This document shows, piece after piece, positions 37,015 to 45,754 of a stretch of DNA of 64,000 bases. Position 1 is the first letter of the stretch. The number at the start of each line of letters is the position of its first letter. The stretch comes from Streptomyces uncialis (GTDB taxonomy: Bacteria > Actinomycetota > Actinomycetes > Streptomycetales > Streptomycetaceae): the NCBI RefSeq assembly GCF_036250755.1, contig NZ_CP109583.1, forward strand, positions 5,727,501-5,791,500, given 5' to 3'. The notes beneath the pieces are model-generated. The model did not search any database. It was not told where the DNA came from and saw nothing but the letters and a program-made list of their open reading frames with translations. The position numbers and the translations under genes are program-made.

Positions 37015-38353
37015 GTGCCACCTCCGCCTGACCCAGACCGATATCGAGGTCCAGTTCGATCGTGCCGGACTTCTTCGGGGTGCCCTTACCGGCCGGCTCG
37101 GTCGGCTCGAACGTGTACGTCCGGTCCCGGCCGGGCGCGATGTTCACGTCCTGGCGGTGCTCACCGGGGAGCTGGATGTCCCCGAGACCCACCTTGACCC
37201 GCATGACCACCCGCGCGCCGTCCGGCAGGACGACCTTGAGCTGTCCCGCGCCGAGCCGCACCTCGGAGGCGACCGTACGCCCCGCCGCGGGCGCCGCCCC
37301 GGTGAGGTCGAGCGTGCCGACGCCGGTGCCCAGCTCGTACTCGGGCCGCAGCTCGGCCGCGCTCGCCGGGGCCCACGTCGGACTCGTCCAGCGGGTGGTG
37401 ATCGACTCGGGCAGCGCGGTCGACCCGGCGAGCAGCCCCGCCGTGATCATCGCGACGATCACCGAACCCAGCCCCGTACGCCCGACCAGCGCGCTGACCG
37501 CGATACCCAGTCCCAGTACGGCGAGCGCCAGCGCGAGGCCCGTCTGAAGGCTGTCGCCCAGCGCCGAGCCGTCCCAGCTCAGGCCCGTCGCGGTGCCACC
37601 GGTGACCAGCGCGGCGAGCACCACCCAGCCGCCGATCCAGTGTCCCCCGGCGGCCGTCGGGGAGGACATGCCGTCCCCCTGGCCCTTGCCGGGCCCCGGA
37701 CCGCGCGGCCCGGGCGGCGGACCGACCGTGCCGCCCAGATCGCGGATCAGCCCCTCGGGCGCCCACAGATACCCCGTGCCGCCGCTCTGCGCGCCGTCCT
37801 TCGCGACCGGCTCGCGCCACCACGACGTGGAGTTCGGCGCGGGCGGCGCCTTCGCCTCCGGCGGGGCGTCCGCGACGGCCTGCGCGGCCAGCGGATCGGG
37901 ATCGACGGTGTCCCGCTGCCGCGACCAGTACCCCGCGCCCGCCAGCAGCAGCGCGAGGACCGCCCCCGACGACAGCAGATTGCCGTTGTTCAGCATCGAC
38001 AGGAACAGTCCGCAGCCGACCAGCGCGAAGACCACCGCCGCGAGGGCCGGACCGTCGACCCGGCCCGACAGCATCCGGCGCGCCTCGTACTCGTCCTCGC
38101 CGTCCATCGGGACGAACAGCCAGGCGAAGCCGTAGAAGACCAGCCCGATACCGCCCGCGACGGACAGCACCGACAGCACGATCCGGAAGATCACCGGGTC
38201 CATGTCGCAATGGCGGCCCAGTCCCGCGCAGACCCCGCCGATCATCTTGTGCTCGCGGTCCCTGCGCAGCCTGGCCGGTGGCCCCGGCGGACCGCCCGCG
38301 CCGCTGCCCGGGTCGTCGCCCGGGGCCCGGGTGGCGTGCTGCTGCTCTGTCAT
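37001..38353 (-). CDS. PspC-domain multipass membrane protein
   Basis: 450 residues. The PspC domain is near the N-terminus: MIGGVCAGLGRHCDMDPVIF, followed by the helix VLSVLSVAGGIGLVFYGFAW. Several further helices follow (about 100-160 and 235-320) with a Pro/Gly-rich cytosolic linker between. The C-terminal 140 residues form a beta-rich domain (GVGTLDLTGAAPAAGRTVAS; VRLGAGQLKVVLPDGARVVM) like the cell-wall-stress sensor domains of LiaF/DUF2154-type proteins. It is divergent from a histidine kinase that also begins with PspC, which suggests a shared envelope-stress circuit. Confidence 0.85.
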   Translation of the reverse strand: MTEQQHATRAPGDDPGSGAGGPPGPPARLRRDREHKMIGGVCAGLGRHCDMDPVIFRIVLSVLSVAGGIGLVFYGFAWLFVPMDGEDEYEARRMLSGRVDGPALAAVVFALVGCGLFLSMLNNGNLLSSGAVLALLLAGAGYWSRQRDTVDPDPLAAQAVADAPPEAKAPPAPNSTSWWREPVAKDGAQSGGTGYLWAPEGLIRDLGGTVGPPPGPRGPGPGKGQGDGMSSPTAAGGHWIGGWVVLAALVTGGTATGLSWDGSALGDSLQTGLALALAVLGLGIAVSALVGRTGLGSVIVAMITAGLLAGSTALPESITTRWTSPTWAPASAAELRPEYELGTGVGTLDLTGAAPAAGRTVASEVRLGAGQLKVVLPDGARVVMRVKVGLGDIQLPGEHRQDVNIAPGRDRTYTFEPTEPAGKGTPKKSGTIELDLDIGLGQAEVARAAS

Positions 38354-38521
38354 ACGTCCATGGTGACGGGACCACGCCCCGACCGGGAGCCGGGACGACC
38401 CTGGTCGAACCCTGAGATCCGCCGGGTCCTCCCCGGGGGCGCCCCGGAGGGCGGGGGCTCAGGGACGTATCCGGGTCGGACCCTGATGACCGTACGGCAC
38501 GGGCCGTGTGACGATCGGTGC

Positions 38522-39817
38522 ATGCCCGAAGCCATGACCGTGAACGCCGACGAGCCGCGCCTGGTGCGCAAGCTGTACCGCAGCAGCGACGGCCGCTGGC
38601 TGGGCGGGGTCGCGCGCGGGCTCGCCGGGCATCTGGGGCTCCCGGTGGTGTGGGTGCGGCTGATCTTCGTGGGGCTGCTGTCCGCCGAGGGGCTCGGCGC
38701 GCTGCTGTACGCCGCGTTCTGGTTCTTCGTCCCGCTCGGGGTCGGCGGCCTCGGCGCCGAACGGCGCTCGCCGCTGGTCACCGAGGTGGCGCAGGACGGG
38801 AAACGGCGCCTGGTGGCCCGCAAGCCCGACAAGGGCGAGATCGTCGCGCTGATCGCGATGGTCGCCGTCGCGATGGCGTTCCTCGGCAGCGTCAAGCTCG
38901 ACATCACCGCCAAGGCGTATCTGTGGCCCACCCTGCTCGTCGGCGCGGGGGTCGCCCTGGTGTGGCGGCAGGCGGACAACGCCCGCCGCGCCCGCTGGGT
39001 CGAGGCGAGCCGCCGCAGACGCAATCTGACCCTCGCGCGGTCCGCCGCCGGGGTCCTCCTCGTCGGTACCGGGGTCACCGGCATCTTCGTCCTCCAGGGG
39101 TCCGCCGAGGACCTCGGCGCCATCCTCCAGGCGTCCCTCGCGGTCCTCGTCGGGATCGCGCTGCTCGCCGGTCCCTATCTCGTCCGGATGACCCAGGACC
39201 TGTCCGAGGAGCGCACCATGCGCATCCGCGCCCAGGAACGCGCCGAGGTCGCCGCCCATGTCCACGATTCCGTGCTGCACACCCTGACCCTGATCCAGCG
39301 CAACGCGGAGAACGCCGGCGAGGTCCGCCGGCTCGCCCGCGCCCAGGAACGCGATCTGCGGGCCTGGCTCTACAAGCCCGACGGCAACGGCAAGGACGAG
39401 GAGGGCGAGGACGGCCCCGCGAACGTCGCCGACGCGGTCCGCCGCCACGCCGCCGAGGTCGAGGACAAGCACGGGGTGCCCATCGAGGTCGTCGTCGTCG
39501 GCGACTGCCCGCTGGACGACCGGCTCACGGCGCAGATGCAGGCCGCGAGGGAGGCGATGGTCAACGCGGCCAAGTACGGTGGCGAGGGCGGCGCGGTGCA
39601 GGTCTACGCCGAGGTGGAGGGGCCGACGGTGTTCGTGTCGGTACGGGACCGAGGTCCCGGCTTCGACCTCGACGCGGTACCGGCCGACCGGATGGGGGTA
39701 CGGGAGTCCATCATCGGCCGGATGCAGCGCAACGGCGGCACGGCACGACTGCGCGCCGTCCCGGACGGCGGGACCGAGGTCGAGCTGACCATGGAGAGGG
39801 CGGAGAGGACGTCATGA
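38522..39817 (+). CDS. Sensor histidine kinase with N-terminal PspC domain
   Basis: 431 residues. An N-terminal PspC domain (WLGGVARGLAGHLGLPVVWV) with a first helix is followed by three further membrane helices (about 45-75, 120-160, 190-225). The NarL-type dimerisation motif AHVHDSVLHTLTLIQ places the phosphoacceptor at His248. The HATPase domain has the N box (AAREAMVNAAKYG) and DRGPGFDLDAV. The ATG at 38522 was chosen at the start of the PspC domain region; an upstream in-frame ATG at 38486 is possible. Its stop overlaps the response regulator start (ATGA). Confidence 0.9.
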   Translation: MPEAMTVNADEPRLVRKLYRSSDGRWLGGVARGLAGHLGLPVVWVRLIFVGLLSAEGLGALLYAAFWFFVPLGVGGLGAERRSPLVTEVAQDGKRRLVARKPDKGEIVALIAMVAVAMAFLGSVKLDITAKAYLWPTLLVGAGVALVWRQADNARRARWVEASRRRRNLTLARSAAGVLLVGTGVTGIFVLQGSAEDLGAILQASLAVLVGIALLAGPYLVRMTQDLSEERTMRIRAQERAEVAAHVHDSVLHTLTLIQRNAENAGEVRRLARAQERDLRAWLYKPDGNGKDEEGEDGPANVADAVRRHAAEVEDKHGVPIEVVVVGDCPLDDRLTAQMQAAREAMVNAAKYGGEGGAVQVYAEVEGPTVFVSVRDRGPGFDLDAVPADRMGVRESIIGRMQRNGGTARLRAVPDGGTEVELTMERAERTS

Positions 39818-40545
39818 GCGACGTGACCGGAACGAGCGGGACGACGGGGGCCCCTCGCACGGACCCCGGCACCAGCGGGGACGGACGGCGGGTACGGGTC
39901 GTGCTCGTGGACGACCACCGGATGTTCCGCACCGGGGTCCAGGCCGAGATCGGACGCACGGAGACCACCGGTGTCGAGGTCGTCGGGGAGGCCGCCGACG
40001 TGGACCAGGCGGTCACCGTCATCACCGCGACCCGGCCGGAGGTCGTGCTCCTCGACGTCCATCTGCCGGGCGGCGGCGGTGTCGAGGTGCTGCGCAGGTG
40101 CGCCCCGCTGATGTCCGACGCGACCGCGCCGGTGCGGTTCCTCGCGCTGTCCGTGTCGGACGCCGCGGAGGACGTCATCGGCGTGATCCGCGGCGGTGCG
40201 CGCGGCTACGTCACCAAGACGATCACCGGTGACGACCTGATCAACTCCGTGTTCCGGGTCCAGGAGGGCGACGCGGTGTTCTCCCCGCGGCTCGCCGGGT
40301 TCGTCCTCGACGCGTTCGCGTCGACCGACGCGCCGCCCGTGGACGAGGACATGGACCGGCTGACCCAGCGCGAACGCGAGGTGCTGCGGCTGATCGCGCG
40401 GGGGTACGCGTACAAGGAGATCGCGAAGCAGCTGTTCATCTCCGTCAAGACGGTCGAGTCGCATGTGTCGGCGGTGCTGCGCAAGCTCCAGCTGTCGAAC
40501 CGGCACGAGCTGACCCGCTGGGCCACCGCACGACGGCTCGTCTGA
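39814..40545 (+). CDS. Response regulator, LuxR/NarL family
   Basis: 243 residues. The receiver has the acidic pair VDDH (32-35), phosphoacceptor Asp81 (VVLLDVHLPGGGG) and Lys in GYVTKTITGDD. The output helix-turn-helix reads LTQREREVLRLIARGYAYKE then IAKQLFISVKTVESHV. The start overlaps the kinase stop codon. It is the cognate partner of the PspC-type kinase and probably controls the divergent PspC gene among others. It converges on the NlpC/P60 gene with a 20 bp gap. Confidence 0.93.
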   Translation: MSDVTGTSGTTGAPRTDPGTSGDGRRVRVVLVDDHRMFRTGVQAEIGRTETTGVEVVGEAADVDQAVTVITATRPEVVLLDVHLPGGGGVEVLRRCAPLMSDATAPVRFLALSVSDAAEDVIGVIRGGARGYVTKTITGDDLINSVFRVQEGDAVFSPRLAGFVLDAFASTDAPPVDEDMDRLTQREREVLRLIARGYAYKEIAKQLFISVKTVESHVSAVLRKLQLSNRHELTRWATARRLV

Positions 40546-40565
40546 CCGCTCGCGGCCCGACCGGG

Positions 40566-41618
40566 TCAGATGACGCGGGTGGCGCCCGCGAAGGGCATCT
40601 GGTCGACGGGGTCGAGCCGGACCGTGGAGCTGGGGTTGGGGGCGTGGATCATCTTGCCGTCCCCGACGTACAGCCCCACATGGCTGATGCCCGAGTAGAA
40701 GAACACCAGGTCTCCGGGGCGCAGTTCGTCCCGGCCCACCCGCCGCCCCGCGTCGATCTGCCCGTACGTGGTGCGCGGCAGCGACACCCCGGCCGCCCGG
40801 TACGCGGCCTGGGTGAGCCCCGAGCAGTCGAAGGCGTTCGGCCCGGTGGCCCCCCAGACGTACGGGCTCCCGACGGCCCGCCGGGCGAACGCGAGGACCG
40901 CCCCGGTCCGGGTACCGGTCGCCTCGGCCCCTCCGGCGGGCGGCTCCGGAGCGGGGGCGGGCGCCGGGGCCATGATCCGCGCGCGCTCCTCGGCCGTGAC
41001 CCTGGCCAGCAGCCGCCGGGCCTCCTCCAGCTTCCCGGTCACCGTCCGCTTGTGGCGCCGGAGTTCGTCCTGACGGGCCACGAGCCCGGCCCGCTGATCC
41101 GCCGCCCGTCCCCGGAGCCTGCCCAGTTCGGCGGCGTCCCGGCGCACCTCCTCGACGGCCTGCGCCTGCCGGTCGCCGACCCGTTCGGCGAGGGCGGTGT
41201 CCGCCAGGTACTCGTCCGGCTCGGCCGACAGCGCGAGCCGCACCGCCGGGTCCAGCCCGCCCTCGCGGTACTCGGCCGTCGCGTACGACCCGAGGGCCCG
41301 GCGCGCGTCGTTCAGCTTCCCGGTACGGCGGGCGGCCTCGTCCTGGAGCCGCTCGTACGCCTCACCCGCCGCCTTCGTCTTCTCCTTGACCCCGTTGAAC
41401 CGCTCGGTCGCGACCTCGGCCTCCTGGTACAGCCGGTCGACCTGATCCCTGACCTGCTCGGGGCTCACCTTGGGCGAGGCCTGGGCGGTGCTGTCCAGCG
41501 CCCCGGTGGTGGCCGCGGTGGTCGCGGTGGCGGCCCCGGCGAGCGCGAGCGTCAGGGCCCTGCGCAGGGCCGTGCCCCGCTGGGGTCGCTGTCGCGGTTT
41601 CCTGCGGTGCGCTGCCAC
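40566..41618 (-). CDS. Secreted NlpC/P60 peptidoglycan endopeptidase
   Basis: 350 residues. An N-terminal signal peptide (RRALTLALAGAATATTAATT) precedes a long coiled-coil region rich in Ala, Glu and Arg (about 50-210), a Pro-rich hinge (APAPAPAPEPP), and a C-terminal NlpC/P60 domain with the catalytic Cys in FDCSGLTQAAY, His in SGISHVGLYVG and a third polar residue in MIHAPN. Such enzymes cleave D-Glu-diamino acid bonds in wall peptides; the coiled coil usually keeps them inactive until engaged. The neighbouring envelope-type two-component system fits this role. Confidence 0.92.
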   Translation of the reverse strand: MAAHRRKPRQRPQRGTALRRALTLALAGAATATTAATTGALDSTAQASPKVSPEQVRDQVDRLYQEAEVATERFNGVKEKTKAAGEAYERLQDEAARRTGKLNDARRALGSYATAEYREGGLDPAVRLALSAEPDEYLADTALAERVGDRQAQAVEEVRRDAAELGRLRGRAADQRAGLVARQDELRRHKRTVTGKLEEARRLLARVTAEERARIMAPAPAPAPEPPAGGAEATGTRTGAVLAFARRAVGSPYVWGATGPNAFDCSGLTQAAYRAAGVSLPRTTYGQIDAGRRVGRDELRPGDLVFFYSGISHVGLYVGDGKMIHAPNPSSTVRLDPVDQMPFAGATRVI

Positions 41619-41911
41619 GGCTCGGCGGGCCCTTCCCTCGGGTGCCCCGGCCGGAGGTCCGCCGGGTACTGGGGATGCACGCTAGAGCGTGGAGTGACGG
41701 GTCCGTCACCGATTGTACGGAGGTGTTCGTTCGGTACGGCTCCGCCGACCGGATACGACCGTCCGTACGGGGTTCCCGGACGCTTTCCGGTACGGGTGTG
41801 ACCGATGTGACGTCAGGGGACGACGGCCGCCGTCCGAGGTGCTAAGGGGCCCCGAAAGTTAGGGTCACCTTCCCGGAATCCGCCCGGAAGGCCGCGCATA
41901 GAGTCCGCCGT

Positions 41912-42265
41912 ATGGGCGTACTCATTCATGTCTTCGTCGGCCTCCACATCATCGGTATCGCCTCGCTGCTGGGGGGTTTCCTCACCCAGATGAAGGCGAT
42001 GAGCGCGGGCACGGCCCGGTTCAACCCCGCGATGCTCCACGGCGCGCTGACCATGCTGGTCACCGGCGCGGTCCTGGTCGGCCTCAACCAGGCCGACGGC
42101 AACACCGTCGATCACCTCAAGATCGGGGTGAAGATGGCCCTCCTCGTCGTGATCCTCGGGCTCGTCTACGTCAAGCGGGACGAGGAGAAGGCGGAGAAAG
42201 CCCCCTTCGCCCTGGTCGGCGCCCTCACCACGGCCAACATCTTCATAGCGGTCCTCTGGACCTGA
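41912..42265 (+). CDS. Four-helix membrane protein, unknown
   Basis: 117 residues, almost entirely four hydrophobic helices (VLIHVFVGLHIIGIASLLGG; MLHGALTMLVTGAVLVGL; GVKMALLVVILGLVYV; ALVGALTTANIFIAVLWT), including two His within helices (HVFVGLH). It resembles small conserved actinobacterial membrane proteins of no known function. A TAGAGT hexamer at 41899-41904 is a possible -10 that would make the transcript leaderless at the ATG. A repeat element follows its stop. Confidence 0.75.
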   Translation: MGVLIHVFVGLHIIGIASLLGGFLTQMKAMSAGTARFNPAMLHGALTMLVTGAVLVGLNQADGNTVDHLKIGVKMALLVVILGLVYVKRDEEKAEKAPFALVGALTTANIFIAVLWT

Positions 42266-42289
42266 GCCCCCCGTCCGCGCACGCTTACG

Positions 42290-42908
42290 AGGTTCCCTGT
42301 GCCTGGCGTACTTGTCCCGGTGGGGGTCGCTCGTGGGGTGCGCAGTTCCCCGCGCCCCTGGGGTTCCACACCTGGTCCTACCTGTTCCCGTGCGGGTCGG
42401 ACGGGGGTGCGCAGTTCCCCGCGCCCCTTTGGGGGCGCCCACCTGGGGCCGCCCTTCGGGTGCGGGACCACCCTCCTCGCGGACTCGCGCTGCTGCGGGA
42501 GGGGGTGGGCGGGAATCTCTGCTCGCAGACTCCGATGCTCTTCAGTCGGACCACGGAACGTCTTACCGAGCGTGTCGGATCGAGGACGGAGAATCCCGAC
42601 CGGCACCGACCCGAAGAACAAACAGATGGCGCCCCAAAGGGGCGCGGGGAACTGCGCGAAACCACCGAGCGACGGCACAGGAACGAAGTACGCCCACCCG
42701 GACAGACCCAGAAGCGCAAGCGAAGGCGACCCGCGGGGAACTGCGCGAAACCACCGAGCGACGGCACAGGAAACAAGCGCGCCCAGCCGGACAGACCCAG
42801 AAGCGCAAGCGAAGGCGACCCGCGGGGAACCGCAAAAACGACGAGCGACGGCACAGCAACGGAGCACGTCCAGCCGGACAAGACCTGGGAAGCGCAAGCG
42901 AAGGCGCC
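42290..42908 (+). repeat. Dispersed palindromic repeat, copy 5 (complete)
   Basis: Left arms (GCGCAGTTCCCCGCGCCCCT at about 42340 and 42410), the core, then inverted right arms at about 42638 and 42733 with a duplicated block (GACAGACCCAGAAGCGCAAG at about 42700 and 42790). The element starts about 25 bp after the preceding stop codon and ends directly against the pcrA promoter motif at 42912. Confidence 0.85.
42501..42619 (+). repeat. Conserved 119 bp core of repeat copy 5
   Basis: Same boundaries as the cores of copies 3, 4 and 7. The flank CCACCCTCCTCGCG upstream can pair with the GGGAGGGGGTGGG at its start. Confidence 0.8.
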
Positions 42909-42911
42909 CCG

Positions 42912-42934
42912 CTGTCAGTGCCGCGTCATAGACT
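42912..42934 (+). promoter_or_regulatory. RecA-NDp / PafBC-type damage promoter of pcrA
   Basis: CTGTCAGTG-N8-TAGACT matches the actinobacterial LexA-independent DNA-damage promoter TTGTC(A/G)GTG-N8-TAnnnT with one mismatch at the first base. The -10 hexamer ends 10 bp before the pcrA ATG, so the transcript would have almost no leader. Confidence 0.7.
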
Positions 42935-42943
42935 CGGTAAGCG

Positions 42944-45619
42944 ATGAGCAGCCTTTTCGACGAAAGCTACCTCGCGGGACTCCAGCCCCCGCACCCCGCA
43001 GGGGACGAGCACCCCCCGCCCCCCGAGGAGCACACCCCGGAGGAGATCCCCGCCGACCTGTTCGGCGGGAGATTCGACGCGCCCCCGCCCAGGGACGCGT
43101 ACTACCGCGACGGCGCCCCGCGCCCCGTCGTGGACCCCGCGGCCCTCCTGGAGGGGCTGAACGACCAGCAGAGCGCGGCGGTCGTGCACGCCGGCTCCCC
43201 GCTGCTCATCGTCGCGGGCGCGGGCTCCGGCAAGACCCGCGTCCTCACGCACCGCATCGCCTACCTCCTCGCCGAGCGCGGCGCCCACCCCGGCCAGATC
43301 CTCGCGATCACCTTCACGAACAAGGCCGCGGGCGAGATGAAGGAGCGCGTCGAGCACCTCGTGGGCCCCCGCGCCCACGCGATGTGGGTCATGACCTTCC
43401 ACAGCGCGTGCGTCCGCATCCTGCGCCGCGAGTCGAAGAAGCTCGGGTTCACCTCGTCGTTCTCGATCTACGACGCCGCCGACTCCAAGCGGCTGATGGC
43501 CCTGGTCTGCCGTGACCTGGACCTCGACCCCAAGCGGTTCCCGCCCAAGTCGTTCAGCGCGAAGGTCTCCAACCTGAAGAACGAGCTGATAGACGAGGAG
43601 GACTTCGCCGCCCAGGCGACGGAGGGCTTCGAGCGCACCCTGGCTCAGGCGTACGCGATGTACCAGTCGCGGCTGCGCGAGGCGAACGCCCTGGACTTCG
43701 ACGACCTGATCATGACGACGGTCCATCTGCTGCGCGCCTTCCCGGACGTGGCCCAGCACTACCGCCGCCGCTTCCGGCACGTCCTGGTCGACGAGTACCA
43801 GGACACCAACCACGCCCAGTACGCCCTCGTCCGCGAGCTGGTCGGCTCCGCCGACGGCGGGCGCGCCGAGGACGAGCCGCCCGCCGAGCACGAGCTGCCC
43901 CCCGCGGAGCTCTGCGTCGTCGGTGACGCGGACCAGTCGATCTACGCCTTCCGCGGCGCGACCATCCGCAACATCCTCCAGTTCGAGGAGGACTACCCGG
44001 ACGCGAAGACGATCCTGCTGGAGCAGAACTACCGCTCCACGCAGACCATCCTCAGCGCCGCGAACGCCGTCATCGAGCGCAACGCGAGCCGCCGCCCCAA
44101 GAACCTGTGGACGAACGCGGGCGCGGGCGCCACGATCACCGGCTACGTCGCCGACACCGAGCACGACGAGGCGCAGTTCGTCGCCGACGAGATCGACCGG
44201 CTCACCGACGCGGGCGACGCCAGGGCGGGCGACGTCGCCGTCTTCTACCGGACCAACGCCCAGTCCCGGGTCTTCGAAGAGATCTTCATCCGGGTCGGTC
44301 TGCCGTACAAGGTCGTCGGCGGGGTCCGCTTCTACGAGCGCAAGGAGGTCCGGGACGTCCTCGCGTATCTGCGGGTCCTCGCCAACCCGGAGGACTCCGT
44401 ACCGCTGCGCCGCATCCTGAACGTCCCCAAGCGGGGCATCGGGGACCGTTCCGAGGCGATGATCGACGCCCTCGCGCAGCGCGAGAAGATCAGCTTCCCG
44501 CAGGCCCTGCGCCGGGTGGACGAGGCGTACGGCATGGCGGCGCGGTCCGTCAACGCCGTCAAGCGCTTCAACACCCTGATGGAGGAGCTGCACACCGTCG
44601 CCGAGTCCGGTGCCGGACCGGCCACGGTCCTGGAAGCCATACTGGAACGCACCGGTTATCTCGCCGAGTTGCAGTCCTCGACGGACCCGCAGGACGAGAC
44701 CCGGATCGAGAACCTCCAGGAACTCGCCTCGGTCGCCCTGGAGTTCGAGCAGGAACGCGCCGCCGCACCGGGCCCGGACGAGACCCCTGACGCGGCGGGG
44801 ACGACGGACACCCCTGACGCGGCGGGGACGACGGACACCCCTGACGCGGCGGGGACGACGGACACCCCTGACGCCCCGGGTACGCCGGGCGCGACCCAGG
44901 CCGCGGGCGCCCCCGGCGACGTCCCGGAGGACGCCGACGACGCGCCGCCGGCCACCGCGCCGGGCGGCACCCTCGCCGAGTTCCTGGAGAAGGTCGCCCT
45001 CGTCGCGGACTCCGACCAGATCCCCGACGAGGACGACGGTTCCGGCGTCATCACCCTGATGACCCTGCACACCGCGAAGGGCCTGGAGTTCCCGGTGGTG
45101 TTCCTCAGCGGTATGGAGGACGGCGTCTTCCCCCATATGCGGGCCCTCGGGCAGACCAAGGAGCTGGAGGAGGAGCGGCGGCTTGCGTACGTGGGCATCA
45201 CCCGCGCGCGGGAGCGGCTGTACCTGACCCGTTCCACGCTACGCAGCGCCTGGGGCCAGCCCTCGTACAACCCGCCGTCACGGTTCCTGGAGGAGATCCC
45301 GGAGACCCATCTGCGCTGGAAGCGCAAGGGCGGCGCGGCACCGGCCGTCTCGGGTCCCGCCGCGGGGATCGCGGGTTCGCTGTCGTCGTCGCGCTCCCGG
45401 ACGTCCGCGTCCGGCGCGTCCGGCTTCGCGACCCGCCGCGCGGGCGAGAAGCCCGTGGTGGCGCTGGCCATCGGTGACCGCGTGACGCACGACCAGTTCG
45501 GGCTGGGCACGGTCGTCGGGGTGACGGGCACGGGCCCGAAGGCCGAGGCGACCATCGACTTCGGCGACACCAAGCCGAAGCGGCTGCTGCTGCGCTACGC
45601 GCCGGTCGAGAAGCTGTAG
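42944..45619 (+). CDS. pcrA: ATP-dependent DNA helicase PcrA/UvrD
   Basis: 891 residues, superfamily 1A 3'-5' helicase of excision repair and replication-restart type. Visible motifs: Q-motif LNDQQSAAVVH, Walker A VAGAGSGKTRVLTHR, TFTNKAAGEMKER, FHSACVRILRR, Walker B LVDEYQDTNHAQY, VVGDADQSIYAFRGA, QNYRST, TLHTAKGLEFPVVFLSG and AYVGITRARERLYL. The C-terminus has a basic linker and a Tudor-like RNA polymerase-interacting end (IGDRVTHDQFGLGTVVGVTG). A Thr/Asp/Ala-rich insertion from a 27 bp tandem repeat sits in the C-terminal half (about 613-660). The N-terminal 65 residues are acidic and Pro-rich. The promoter is damage-type. Confidence 0.96.
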   Translation: MSSLFDESYLAGLQPPHPAGDEHPPPPEEHTPEEIPADLFGGRFDAPPPRDAYYRDGAPRPVVDPAALLEGLNDQQSAAVVHAGSPLLIVAGAGSGKTRVLTHRIAYLLAERGAHPGQILAITFTNKAAGEMKERVEHLVGPRAHAMWVMTFHSACVRILRRESKKLGFTSSFSIYDAADSKRLMALVCRDLDLDPKRFPPKSFSAKVSNLKNELIDEEDFAAQATEGFERTLAQAYAMYQSRLREANALDFDDLIMTTVHLLRAFPDVAQHYRRRFRHVLVDEYQDTNHAQYALVRELVGSADGGRAEDEPPAEHELPPAELCVVGDADQSIYAFRGATIRNILQFEEDYPDAKTILLEQNYRSTQTILSAANAVIERNASRRPKNLWTNAGAGATITGYVADTEHDEAQFVADEIDRLTDAGDARAGDVAVFYRTNAQSRVFEEIFIRVGLPYKVVGGVRFYERKEVRDVLAYLRVLANPEDSVPLRRILNVPKRGIGDRSEAMIDALAQREKISFPQALRRVDEAYGMAARSVNAVKRFNTLMEELHTVAESGAGPATVLEAILERTGYLAELQSSTDPQDETRIENLQELASVALEFEQERAAAPGPDETPDAAGTTDTPDAAGTTDTPDAAGTTDTPDAPGTPGATQAAGAPGDVPEDADDAPPATAPGGTLAEFLEKVALVADSDQIPDEDDGSGVITLMTLHTAKGLEFPVVFLSGMEDGVFPHMRALGQTKELEEERRLAYVGITRARERLYLTRSTLRSAWGQPSYNPPSRFLEEIPETHLRWKRKGGAAPAVSGPAAGIAGSLSSSRSRTSASGASGFATRRAGEKPVVALAIGDRVTHDQFGLGTVVGVTGTGPKAEATIDFGDTKPKRLLLRYAPVEKL
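44783..44863 (+). repeat. 27 bp tandem repeat inside pcrA
   Basis: Three identical copies of a 27 bp unit encoding TPDAAGTTD, followed by a partial fourth (TPDAPGTPG). The DNA identity of the copies indicates recent expansion. It keeps the frame and lies in a linker, so helicase function should not be lost. Confidence 0.9.
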
Positions 45620-45754
45620 CCCTGGGGCCCCGGTCAGGGCCAGGGTGGGGCCCCCGTTCAGGACAAAGGCGGGGCCCCTGCCCGGATGAGGACCAAAGGC
45701 CCGGACGGGACGGGGCCGGAGCAGGACGGCGTCCGGACGGGACCGGGGGTCCGG

